Shown: positions 10,719 through 18,970 of the stretch, one piece after another
Numbering within the stretch: the stretch's first letter is position 1
How the letters are laid out: the number at the start of each line of letters is the position of its first letter
Origin: CBDHFQ01 sp965262565
Lineage (GTDB): Bacteria > Bacteroidota > Bacteroidia > J057
Length of the DNA stretch: 64,000 nucleotides
Assembly: GCA_965262565.1 (NCBI GenBank)
Contig: CBDHFQ010000025.1
Coordinates: forward strand, 124,001 to 188,000
Reading direction: 5' to 3'
Translations under genes and position numbers: made by a program
The notes under the pieces: generated by a model
Told to the model about the DNA's origin: nothing
What the model saw: only the letters and a program-made list of their open reading frames with translations
The model's database searches: none

Positions 10719-11063
10719 ATGAAATCGAACAGTGTTCAAGATGTTTTATCAAAAGTAATTGATAAAGCATGGGATAATCCTTCATTTAAACAAGAATTGA
10801 TTAAAAATCCTCTTGAGGCAATTGAAAGTGCAACTGGAGAAAGGCTCAATATTCCTTCTGGTAAGAAGTTGGTAGTTATAGATCAGACCAATACTGAAAT
10901 TATCTATCTTACTATTCCCCCTGAACCTAATTTAGACGATATGGAACTTACTGATGAACAGTTAGAGTTGGTTGCAGGAGGGTCAGATCCTCTGGAAGTT
11001 GCAAAGGCAGCTGGTAAAAGTAGTGTGATTTATCCTGATCCCAATGCTTGGGGTGGACCCTAA
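10719..11063 (+). CDS. NHLP leader peptide family RiPP precursor with a Pro/Tyr/Trp core
   Basis: This is the second precursor, of 114 residues when started at the ATG at 10719. A frame two codons longer would need TTG at 10713 and is less likely. The leader matches the first: PSFKQELIKNPLEAIESATG, LNIPSGKKLVVID, YLTIPPEPN and MELTDEQLELVAGG. The 26-residue core after Gly-Gly is SDPLEVAKAAGKSSVI followed by YPDPNAWGGP. It has no Cys or Arg, so it cannot be a thioether or arginase substrate. Tyr, Trp, Pro, Asp and Asn remain as possible oxygenase or radical SAM targets. The leaders are clearly homologous while the cores are unrelated, the usual sign of a leader-guided promiscuous pathway. The two genes are likely co-expressed, being 183 bases apart on one strand. 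Confidence 0.87.
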   Translation: MKSNSVQDVLSKVIDKAWDNPSFKQELIKNPLEAIESATGERLNIPSGKKLVVIDQTNTEIIYLTIPPEPNLDDMELTDEQLELVAGGSDPLEVAKAAGKSSVIYPDPNAWGGP

Positions 11064-11493
11064 TTAATCGTTGAGGGAACATTTAAATAGCAAAATATAT
11101 TATATATGACATATATAAGATAAATGGTATTTATTTCAATTTAATTGTCAGATCTATTCGTAGTAATATTAAATGAGTAATTATTTTAAAAAATCAATTT
11201 TCTGCTATTGATCATAAAATGGAATCACCTTAGAGGATTTATGTTTAATTATATTCTTAGTATCTGATGTATTAGTAGGCCGTATTGTTAGTAAATTCAA
11301 ATTTAATGAACGGACACCTAGTATTTCGTTTAGACCTTAATGATGCTTATATCACTTATAATTTATTTAAGTATATAGGTTTGTAAATTCCTGAAGCCTG
11401 TTCTACATTTCGCCTTTTAAATTTATAATCTTCTTATCTTGTACAATACAATTGGTTTTAAATCTTGGAATTTAACCTATAAAAAGAGCTATA
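11064..11493. other. AT-rich intergenic region upstream of the giant sensor
   Basis: This 430-base region holds no convincing gene. A short palindrome lies just after the precursor (tatatat-gac-atatata, 11101-11117). The octamer taggtttg near 11378-11385 fits the TAnnTTTG -7 element of Bacteroidota promoters, but I see no good -33 partner, so it is only a candidate. The sensor gene promoter must lie in here. Confidence 0.3.
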
Positions 11494-14400
11494 ATGAGAT
11501 TGATTAAACCCAATGTGCTCATTTTAGGAAGATCAGGAGATAAACATGAATTATCATATATTAAATACGTTATTACAATAAAACAGGCAATTCCGATTAT
11601 ATTTATAAGCCTTTTTTTAAATGTATCACTTTCTCATGGACAGGTAAATCGACTATCTTTTGATCATTTTAGTATCAAGGAAGGCCTACCAACTGATGGT
11701 GCACAAAGTATTATCCAGGATCGCAAAGGCTACATATGGATGGCGACCTTAAATGGCTTAGTTAAATATGATGGATACCAATTTAGAATATATCGTGCAG
11801 TTCCAGGAGATGCTACAGGAAAAATGCCTGTAGGTAGGAGTTTTGGAAGTATCATTGAAGCTAAAGATGGAAAAATTTGGGCGGGCTCATATGATAGTGG
11901 CTTTACTTGTTATGATCCAATCACTGAGTTATTTACAAATTTTTCAAAAGTAGAAGAAGATTCGAAGTATCATTTTAAGAGACACGAAATACTAACAGAA
12001 GATTCCCAGGGTAGAATTTGGATGTTTGGAGTGGATATAAAAAATGGGAAGGCACAATTAAGATGTTATGATCCTCGGACTAATATCCATTCTAACTATC
12101 AAATTATAATTGATATAAACTCAAAGATAGAATTTAGTGGGATAATCGCTGAAGACAAGAATGGATACATATGGGTTGGCCATCCTCATAAAGGTATCTA
12201 TAAGCTAAATGAAAAAACAAAGCGTTTCGATCTACTGTTGTCCGTCCTATCGAAAAAGGAACCTAATCTGGCTTGTGATAATGTTTCCCATCTAAGGATT
12301 GACTCTTCCAATCAATTATGGATTAGTTCTAATAGAGGCATTCGCATCTTTAATATAAACACGCTTCAATTTCATCCTTCCACTTTTTTGCCTAAATCAT
12401 TGGCACATATCTACTCAACATCCATCAACTACACATATGAGGATAAAAATGGAGCGGTATGGTTCTTCGTGGATGGTGAAGGATTAGTGGTTTTTCGTCC
12501 TGGGAATCAAACCTTTGGCCATTTTTCGCTACAGGAAAAGCCACTGAATAAACTGGGGAATAACTCATCAAATGTTAAGCTCGTTCCTGTCGTCGAAGAT
12601 CAAATGGGGATTTGGTTTGTGGCAGATGTAAAGGAATATGAAGTATTTCCCAGGCATTATTTTTTTTACTCACATAAATCAGAAGTTCTCACTCATTTTG
12701 GTACTCGATTTAACCAATCTGGAAATAAGCCTAATGAGCTTCCTGTGACTTATTTACTGGATAATGCTGGCCTTATATGGATAGGCAATGCGAGTGGAGG
12801 AGTAAATCGTCAGAATTTACTGATTCAGCAAATAGAACAATGGAATTTTCTTAAGGATAATTCTGCTGGGATAGCTTCTGATACATTAATGAATGTTAAG
12901 GAGGATAGCGAAAATCAGATTTGGATTATGGGCCACGGACATATCAGTAAATTTGATTCTATCAATGAGATCTTTACTAGTTATTCTCCATCCTCAGAGA
13001 AAAGGGCAAAAAAGAAGATATTGTTTAACACTTTTCAGGAAGATGGCTTAGACAATTTGTGGGTTGGCTCTAATGTGGGACTTTATAAATATCAAAAGAA
13101 AGGAGAGAAGTTTTCTTTAGTTCTTCCATTAACATCGAATGATGGCGATGGAATTGTTCCATTATTTATGGATAATGAGGGACAATTGTGGGTTGAATAT
13201 GTGAGAGAAACCTATGGATCGGAATTAGGGTTTTCATTAGGTGTTTTCGACTTAACAAGTGAACGTTTAATAAAAAGATTTATACCTGATCCAAAAGATT
13301 CTACTTCTTTAGTTGGAGATTTGATTATGGATGTAACTCAGGATAGTAAAAACCGCATCTGGGTTGCTTCATTTAACGGATTATGTAGGTATGATCCTCA
13401 AGTTGGCCATTTTATCCAGTACCATCATGATCGAACCGACAGCACTTCTATTAGTGATGATATTATTTCATTTGTATTTGAAGATGCTAACAACAGGATT
13501 TGGGTGGGGACGGTCAATGGTGGATTAAATTTATATATAGAGGAGGATGACCGATTTGAATATTGGAAAGATATAAATGGTTTCTTGACAATAGCTACGG
13601 CTATTAATGGAAATAATGGAGAAATATGGGTTGGAACACAATTAGGAGAAGGACTTTTTAACCTTGACCCTGATAAAGAATTTTTAAGCTTCTATAACAA
13701 AGAAAAGGGGTTGGCTAGTAATAAAGTCAAAGCAATTATTAAAGATGATTTAGGATATCTTTGGATACCTTCTACCACTGGTCTGACTCGTTTTCATCCC
13801 GATACAGAGACTTTTACAGTATATAAGGAAGAGGATGGATTTGATTCTTTTGGAGATATGACTCCGTATGCTAAGCCTTTTAAAGCTAGTAATGGAGATA
13901 TATGGATCAATAGTTTTACTAAAGTTTATCGAGTTCAGCCAGAAAAATTATTAAAGGTAGATAGTACAGTGCCTAATGTGATCATTAAAGGGCTGCTTAT
14001 AAATGATCAAACTTACAGTGTTCCTGATGGCAAACTATTGAAAAATCATATTTCAGAAACTAACATTATCCAACTTCCTTACCATAAAAGGAACATTACT
14101 TTTGAGTTTTTAGGTTTTCATTATGCAAGACCTTCCGACAATCAGTATTCCTACAAGCTTGAACATTTCGATAAAGAATGGAGTGATCCATCTTATGATA
14201 GAAAAGCAAAATATACGAGTATTCCTCCTGGGAATTATACATTTAGAGTTAAGGCTAGTAATGCTGTTGGAGTTTGGAACGAAAAAGGAGCGTCATTGCA
14301 AATTGTCATTTTACAAGCATGGTGGAAAAGTACTTGGGCTATTTTATGTTATGGAATTTTACTAGCTATAGGAATTTGGTACTTAATTAAATGGCGAACC

Positions 14401-15768
14401 AAAAAACAACAGGATAAAATAGAAGCTCAAAGGATAGCGCTTAACGAAGAAAGAGCCTTATCCGAACAGAGAAGGGAACTATCTGAACAGCTTAAAAAAG
14501 TAAATCAGTTAAAAGATCAATTTTTGGCCAATACTTCCCACGAATTGAAAACCCCTTTGAATGGCATTATTGGTTTGTCTGAGGGAATTTACGATCGAGC
14601 GAAAGAGGGGAATGATAAAAAAGATTTGCAGTTAATCATTTCTTCGGGAAAACGACTGCATGGACTGGTGAATGATATTCTCGATTATGAAAAGCTTAAG
14701 CGTACAGATTTTGATTTACAGTTAAAAGCACTAAATCTTCATAGCGTAGTAGAGTTAGTCTTACAGATTAATCAAGCTGCCATCAGGAATAAACAACTGG
14801 AGTTAATCAATTCAGTTCCTCTTTTCTTGCCTGCAGTACAAGCTGATGAGCACCGACTTCAACAAATTCTTCACAATTTGATCGGAAACGCTATTAAATT
14901 TACTAAATCAGGGAAAGTTGAGGTAAGGGCGGAACAATTAGGTCATCAGATGAAGATTCACGTTTCTGATACAGGTATTGGAATATCTAAAGAAAAACAA
15001 CAAGCGATTTTTGAAGAGTTTCAACAAGGAGATGGATCAACTGTCAGAAGATTTGGAGGAACGGGGCTTGGATTAACTATTTCCAGACAATTAGTAGAGT
15101 TACATGGAGGGGAAATAGGAGTAGAAAGTGAAGAAGGTAAAGGGGCCGATTTTTGGTTTACTTTATCTACTTCACATGAACAAGGAGAAATCATTACGCA
15201 TGCTAAAGAACAATTGGGAGTATTATTTAGTCCCAACAATCATACGAACACACAGGATTTATCCGTTGATATCCATGACAAAGACATCTTAAACGATAAT
15301 GAGCTTTCTACTGCATTCGTACCTGAACAAGATGAACGCCTCAGAATTCTTATTGTGGATGATGAGCCAATAAACCAGCATGTCCTTAAAAATCATCTAA
15401 ATAGCGAGAAATTTGATTTAGTGTTTGCAGATGATGGTCCATCTGCTTTAGCCGTAATTGATACCGAGCCCATGTTTGATTTGGTACTTTTAGATGTCAT
15501 GATGCCTGGAATGTCTGGTTATGAAGTATGTAAAGAAGTTCGTAAAACATATTTACCCTCCGAGCTTCCTGTTATTATGGTCACTGCGAAGAATCAGGTT
15601 AATGATTTAGTGCAAGGGCTAAATAGAGGAGCAAATGACTATCTAGCCAAGCCTTTCTCGAAACAAGAATTTATGGCTAGAGTAAGGACTCATTTGGATC
15701 TTCATCGGATTTTTGATATCACAGGTCGTTTTATTCCCAATGAGTTTATTCGTTCCGTTAGGACGTGA
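11494..15768 (+). CDS. Hybrid two-component sensor: periplasmic propeller, histidine kinase and receiver (C-terminus frame-shifted into a cyclase)
   Basis: The protein starts with an N-terminal signal or membrane segment (about residues 30-50, IIFISLFLNVSLSHG). About 750 residues of two-component-regulator propeller repeats follow (DRKGYIWMATLNGLVKYDG, NRIWVASFNGLCRYDP, NRIWVGTVNGGLNLY), then a Y_Y_Y domain (about 867-939) and a membrane helix (about 945-965). Next come HisKA with phospho-acceptor H1016 (NTSHELKTPLNG), an ATPase domain (HNLIGNAIKF, DTGIGISKE, GGTGLGLTIS) and a receiver with D1334 (VLLDVMMPGMSGYE). It ends FIPNEFIRSVRT-stop. The cyclase domain continues in the next frame from about 15758, as expected if one extra base sits near 15757. 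The architecture would sense a periplasmic ligand and control a nucleotide second messenger. It follows the RiPP precursors on the same strand, so it may regulate them, but that is unproven. Confidence 0.85.
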   Translation: MRLIKPNVLILGRSGDKHELSYIKYVITIKQAIPIIFISLFLNVSLSHGQVNRLSFDHFSIKEGLPTDGAQSIIQDRKGYIWMATLNGLVKYDGYQFRIYRAVPGDATGKMPVGRSFGSIIEAKDGKIWAGSYDSGFTCYDPITELFTNFSKVEEDSKYHFKRHEILTEDSQGRIWMFGVDIKNGKAQLRCYDPRTNIHSNYQIIIDINSKIEFSGIIAEDKNGYIWVGHPHKGIYKLNEKTKRFDLLLSVLSKKEPNLACDNVSHLRIDSSNQLWISSNRGIRIFNINTLQFHPSTFLPKSLAHIYSTSINYTYEDKNGAVWFFVDGEGLVVFRPGNQTFGHFSLQEKPLNKLGNNSSNVKLVPVVEDQMGIWFVADVKEYEVFPRHYFFYSHKSEVLTHFGTRFNQSGNKPNELPVTYLLDNAGLIWIGNASGGVNRQNLLIQQIEQWNFLKDNSAGIASDTLMNVKEDSENQIWIMGHGHISKFDSINEIFTSYSPSSEKRAKKKILFNTFQEDGLDNLWVGSNVGLYKYQKKGEKFSLVLPLTSNDGDGIVPLFMDNEGQLWVEYVRETYGSELGFSLGVFDLTSERLIKRFIPDPKDSTSLVGDLIMDVTQDSKNRIWVASFNGLCRYDPQVGHFIQYHHDRTDSTSISDDIISFVFEDANNRIWVGTVNGGLNLYIEEDDRFEYWKDINGFLTIATAINGNNGEIWVGTQLGEGLFNLDPDKEFLSFYNKEKGLASNKVKAIIKDDLGYLWIPSTTGLTRFHPDTETFTVYKEEDGFDSFGDMTPYAKPFKASNGDIWINSFTKVYRVQPEKLLKVDSTVPNVIIKGLLINDQTYSVPDGKLLKNHISETNIIQLPYHKRNITFEFLGFHYARPSDNQYSYKLEHFDKEWSDPSYDRKAKYTSIPPGNYTFRVKASNAVGVWNEKGASLQIVILQAWWKSTWAILCYGILLAIGIWYLIKWRTKKQQDKIEAQRIALNEERALSEQRRELSEQLKKVNQLKDQFLANTSHELKTPLNGIIGLSEGIYDRAKEGNDKKDLQLIISSGKRLHGLVNDILDYEKLKRTDFDLQLKALNLHSVVELVLQINQAAIRNKQLELINSVPLFLPAVQADEHRLQQILHNLIGNAIKFTKSGKVEVRAEQLGHQMKIHVSDTGIGISKEKQQAIFEEFQQGDGSTVRRFGGTGLGLTISRQLVELHGGEIGVESEEGKGADFWFTLSTSHEQGEIITHAKEQLGVLFSPNNHTNTQDLSVDIHDKDILNDNELSTAFVPEQDERLRILIVDDEPINQHVLKNHLNSEKFDLVFADDGPSALAVIDTEPMFDLVLLDVMMPGMSGYEVCKEVRKTYLPSELPVIMVTAKNQVNDLVQGLNRGANDYLAKPFSKQEFMARVRTHLDLHRIFDITGRFIPNEFIRSVRT

Positions 15769-16534
15769 GCGAATTACAGAAGTTAAATTGGGAGATCTAG
15801 TTGAGCGAATTGTAAGTGTATTATTTACTGATATTAGAAGCTACACTACGCTCTCTGAAAGTATGACCCCTGAAGACAATTTTCGCTTTATTAATGGGTA
15901 TACAAGGCGTATGGGGCCTATTATTCAAGCTCATAGAGGTTTTGTAAACCAATATTTGGGAGATGGAATTATGGCTATTTTTCAGCACAGCGCAGAAGAT
16001 GGGCTTAATGCTATGATCGATATGCAAATAAAGCTAAGGGAATATAACTTGGAAAGAGTTAAGAAAAATCGATCCAGCTTGGCTGTAGGTATGGGCATAC
16101 ATACAGGACCATTGATCATGGGAATTATCGGAGACGAAAACAGGACTGATGCTGCGACCATTTCTGACACGGTTAATACCGCTTCCAGGATGGAGGGGTT
16201 GACAAAACTTTATGGAGCAAGGATTTTAATCAGTGGAAGTACTTATGCAGCCCTAACAAATAAAGATAAATATCAATTTAGATATTTGGGTAAGGTTCAG
16301 GTAAAAGGAAAGAAAGAGTTTGTAGATGTTTATGAATGCTTAAATGGAGATCCTAAAGAGGAAATGGAGTGGAAATTAAGGGTAAAATCCATAGTAGAGG
16401 AAGCTTTAGGATATTTAGAGGAGGAGCAGTATGAAGAAAGTCTTCAGCTAATCCGTCAAGTCATGTCAAAAAATTCACAAGATAAGGCTTTAATGCATAT
16501 TCATCATCAAATTCAAAAAAGAATGAAAATGTGA
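15713..16534 (+). CDS. Class III adenylate/guanylate cyclase domain, probably the frame-shifted C-terminus of the preceding sensor
   Basis: This frame contains a complete class III cyclase catalytic domain. Counting from the ATG at 15713, the two metal-binding Asp are D40 (LFTDIRSYT) and D84 (YLGDGIMAIF), and the transition-state Asn/Arg pair is in SDTVNTASRMEGL. A short helical tail follows (EEEQYEESLQLIRQ). The residues before LGRERITEVKLGD are a shadow of the sensor frame. Homologous proteins read straight through from receiver to 'F(I/V)P.EF(I/L)..LGRERI.EV.LGD..ER', so the natural gene is most likely a single frame from 11494 to 16534. As read, the cyclase would be made only by independent initiation within the 56-base overlap or by frameshifting. 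No slippery heptamer is visible at the junction. Confidence 0.8.
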   Translation: MISQVVLFPMSLFVPLGRERITEVKLGDLVERIVSVLFTDIRSYTTLSESMTPEDNFRFINGYTRRMGPIIQAHRGFVNQYLGDGIMAIFQHSAEDGLNAMIDMQIKLREYNLERVKKNRSSLAVGMGIHTGPLIMGIIGDENRTDAATISDTVNTASRMEGLTKLYGARILISGSTYAALTNKDKYQFRYLGKVQVKGKKEFVDVYECLNGDPKEEMEWKLRVKSIVEEALGYLEEEQYEESLQLIRQVMSKNSQDKALMHIHHQIQKRMKM

Positions 16535-16621
16535 TTTGGGCAGTATTTGTTAATCTATATATCCTATCATTTAGACTCCCATCTTTTGATATACAGAGCA
16601 TAAAAAAACTATAAGCTCAAA

Positions 16622-16677
16622 TAAAAAAATCTCTCAGCCAAAATAGTTCAGTCGCCTGAATCGATTATAACTGAGAG
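16622..16677 (-). terminator. Rho-independent terminator behind the UPF0489 pseudogene
   Basis: Arms ctctcag (16631-16637) and ctgagag (16671-16677) enclose a second small hairpin (ttcag/ctgaa, 16647-16660). On the minus strand the structure is followed by a T run (complement of ataaaaaaat, 16621-16630). It lies 80 bases past the stop of the minus-strand gene at 16757 and may also stop the converging cyclase transcript. Confidence 0.6.
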
Positions 16678-16756
16678 AACTCTCGATATTATTTAAGCTA
16701 TTACAACTACGTAACCAATACATAACTTTTTAGAAGGAGAATATATAATTAGTTAG

Positions 16757-17710
16757 TTAGTTATAACTATATTTATCTATATCTTGCAATACATACTGTA
16801 TATTTGATACATCTAAATTTCCTAGAGTTTTGAGGCCTTCCAGTAATTTATTTTCAATATATTCCCACTGATCTTCAGGAGTATAGCCACTATGCCGAGA
16901 TCTACATATATCAATGAGTATAGGGTTGATTTTTTTATCTTTTAGCTCATCTATAAACCTTTCGATCCGCCTGTCTATTTCTTGAAATGAAACTTTTAAG
17001 TCTAATGGTTCCTTACTTTCCTTATCAATCATTTTATAGTAATATTTTCCATTTTCTTTGATTGCCTCAAGGCCTGGTGATAGCTAGTTTTAACTTGATA
17101 ATAGAAATTGTTTAGTAAAATTCAGGTATTCTTGTTTAGTAATCTCTACTTTTACAAAGTTGGTCATACCTTATTATTCGTTACCAGTACAAGAAAAGTA
17201 ATCTAGGTCGATATCGAGTACTACATTGTTTTGAGTTGGTACTTCTTCAATTAAGTGTCTGATAAAAAGTAAAAAATTGACTTGTCCTCCTTAGAAGAAA
17301 CTGATTTTTTTTATGATGTTAACATAGGTTGAGTCTGTGCCCTGTAATTAGCTTTTTTCCTGCCTCATTGTAGGACCTTAACAAACATATGGATAGATTT
17401 ATTTTTCACATTGATAGTGCTTCTGTTTGATCCAATATAGCGATTGGAACATTTCTTGATAGAATGATGGAAAAATAAAAGTAGCAATAGCTCAATTCTC
17501 TATAAGTAAAGTTTTTAATCTGAATTTAAGATTTCCATTTAGTGTTGTTAATAGAAGACGAAAATTGTGAAGATTACTCATATCTGAATGTTCATCCACA
17601 TGAAATAAGTGATTGCCTTTAGCAGGGATGAGGTTGTTCTGAATAGCATATTTCCAAATTAAAAAAGCTTCGTGATGTTCTTCTACAATAAAGGTGGGAA
17701 TACTACGCAT
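16757..17710 (-). pseudogene. UPF0489-family protein (peptide-arginase-like), multiply broken
   Basis: Reading the minus strand from the ATG at 17710 gives PTFIVEEHHEAFLIWKYAIQ and then HLFHVDEHSDM, a H-x-D-x-H-x-D metal-site pattern. After an in-frame TGA (17492-17494) coding continues in the same frame (AIATFIFPSFYQEMF, SLYWIKQKHYQCE). Pieces then follow in other frames: RSYNEAGKKLITGH, STYVNIIKKISFF, HLIEEVPTQNN and VVLDIDLDYFSCTGN (the DIDLDYF metal motif, 17195-17215). Two stops, GMTNFVKVEITKQEYLNF and a final open stretch (16757-17032) with DICRSRHSGYTPEDQWEYIE complete it. The order and spacing match one UPF0489 protein of about 315 residues. Members of this arginase-fold family in RiPP loci (OspR type) convert peptide Arg to ornithine. 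With several indels and nonsense codons, the copy is dead as read. Confidence 0.78.
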
Positions 17711-17793
17711 AGCAATTAATAATTAGTTTTTATTTGTATCCGTAAATTGAGTGCTATCTAGCTATTTGTATTCATATAATATTGGTGAAACAT

Positions 17794-17931
17794 TTACTGA
17801 CCAAATACCTGCCATGTAATCCTGAGAAAATCGTTTTCAAAGGGTATAGTTTCTACATTTATATCAATCGACCTGCAAGAGATAGGATTGTATAGTCGAT
17901 ATCTACATCTGATGGTAAAAAGAACCTCCAT
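17794..17931 (-). CDS. Possible 45-residue small ORF or gene remnant
   Basis: An open frame from ATG (17929-17931) to TAA (17794-17796) on the minus strand reads MEVLFTIRCRYRLYNPIS, then CRSIDINVETIPF and ENDFLRITWQVFGQ. It fills the gap between the cupin_8 and UPF0489 remnants and has a protein-like composition, but no Gly-Gly leader and no recognised motif. It may be a fragment of a third broken gene or a chance frame. Confidence 0.2.
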   Translation of the reverse strand: MEVLFTIRCRYRLYNPISCRSIDINVETIPFENDFLRITWQVFGQ

Positions 17932-17948
17932 TTATTTCATTCAGCTAT

Positions 17949-18786
17949 ATCAGGCATTTATAGTATTTTGCCGTCTGAGCTTTTCTTTTCTATGGTCTTG
18001 ATGAACTCTAAACATAGTAAGATCCTTTGCTTTAACCATCATTCCTCTCATGAACCAAATGATAATTAGTATGATTAATAAAGTTCTCAGTTAATGCCAG
18101 CAGTATGATCAAGATTGTAAACTTGATGGTACCATCTACCAGGAGTAAAAACGATGTCTCCAGGTTCTTGCAATGTGTAATAACCTTCTAGTCCGGGTTC
18201 ATCGGGGAATTCATAATCAGAGAATCGAGCATCAAACTTAAATTCTGATATACTTTTCTTGCTATCAGGAGGAAAAAATAACCACAATTTTGTTCCTTCA
18301 AATAAGATATTCCATGCGCTGGTTAAATATATATCTAAGTGTAATTTGGAGAAAGATTTTTTAGGGCCTATATATATCCAGCAGAGTTCAATAAAGTTGT
18401 TAATTAGCGCAAACCAATTTTGAAAATGGGGAAGTACTTCATAATCTTGTTCCATCCTCGGAACATTTCGTTTGAAAAGCCAGTCTTTCAAATAATAAGG
18501 ATATTCATCTTGATTTTGGTAAACATAAGAAATATAATCTGAGAGGGACATTTTTTTATCTACATCATTTTTAGATTGAGATACATTTACCATAATGTCT
18601 CCATGGCTTATTGGAAAAATTAGCTAAGTTCCATTTTTTTCTTGCTGGCCAATGATCACCCATACCTTCCAACACCATTGGTACTTCTGGTATGGCGAAA
18701 TTTTGTTCAAAATCAGCTGTGGATATATTTTTCACTCTTTGTAGAGGTGTATACAGGTCTTTCGCTCTATCATATAATTCAAGCAT
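17949..18786 (-). pseudogene. Cupin_8/JmjC-like Fe(II)/2-oxoglutarate oxygenase, frameshifted
   Basis: The frame starts at ATG 18786 (MLELYDRAKDLYTPLQRV, then IPEVPMVLEGMGDHWPA), the usual opening of cupin-like JmjC proteins. It breaks near 18603, where one extra c follows FSNK, and resumes as GDIMVNVSQSKNDVDKK. The iron site is visible: H-x-D in FSKLHLDIYLTSAWN and a distal His in PGRWYHQVYNLDHTAGIN. A second shift just after GIN (about 18090) moves the frame to TENFINHTNYHLVHERNDG. A third gives MVKAKDLTMFRVHQDHRKE, ending at 17949. It would be a soluble hydroxylase, the second oxygenase of this RiPP locus. It lies on the opposite strand together with the UPF0489 remnant, and the two may once have formed one operon. 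It is inactive as read. Confidence 0.75.
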
Positions 18787-18970
18787 AGTAGATTTTGTTG
18801 GTAAGTAAGTTTAAGACAATATCAGCTATTCTAGGCTTAAAAGCCTGCTGTTATTACTTAATAAATTGTCAAGTCATATATTAAGGAGGTAAAATGGCAA
18901 GATCGTCAGTATATTTTAAGGTTATTTTCTTCTTCTTTATGCATTATGTCTAATATTAAATTAAGCTAGC

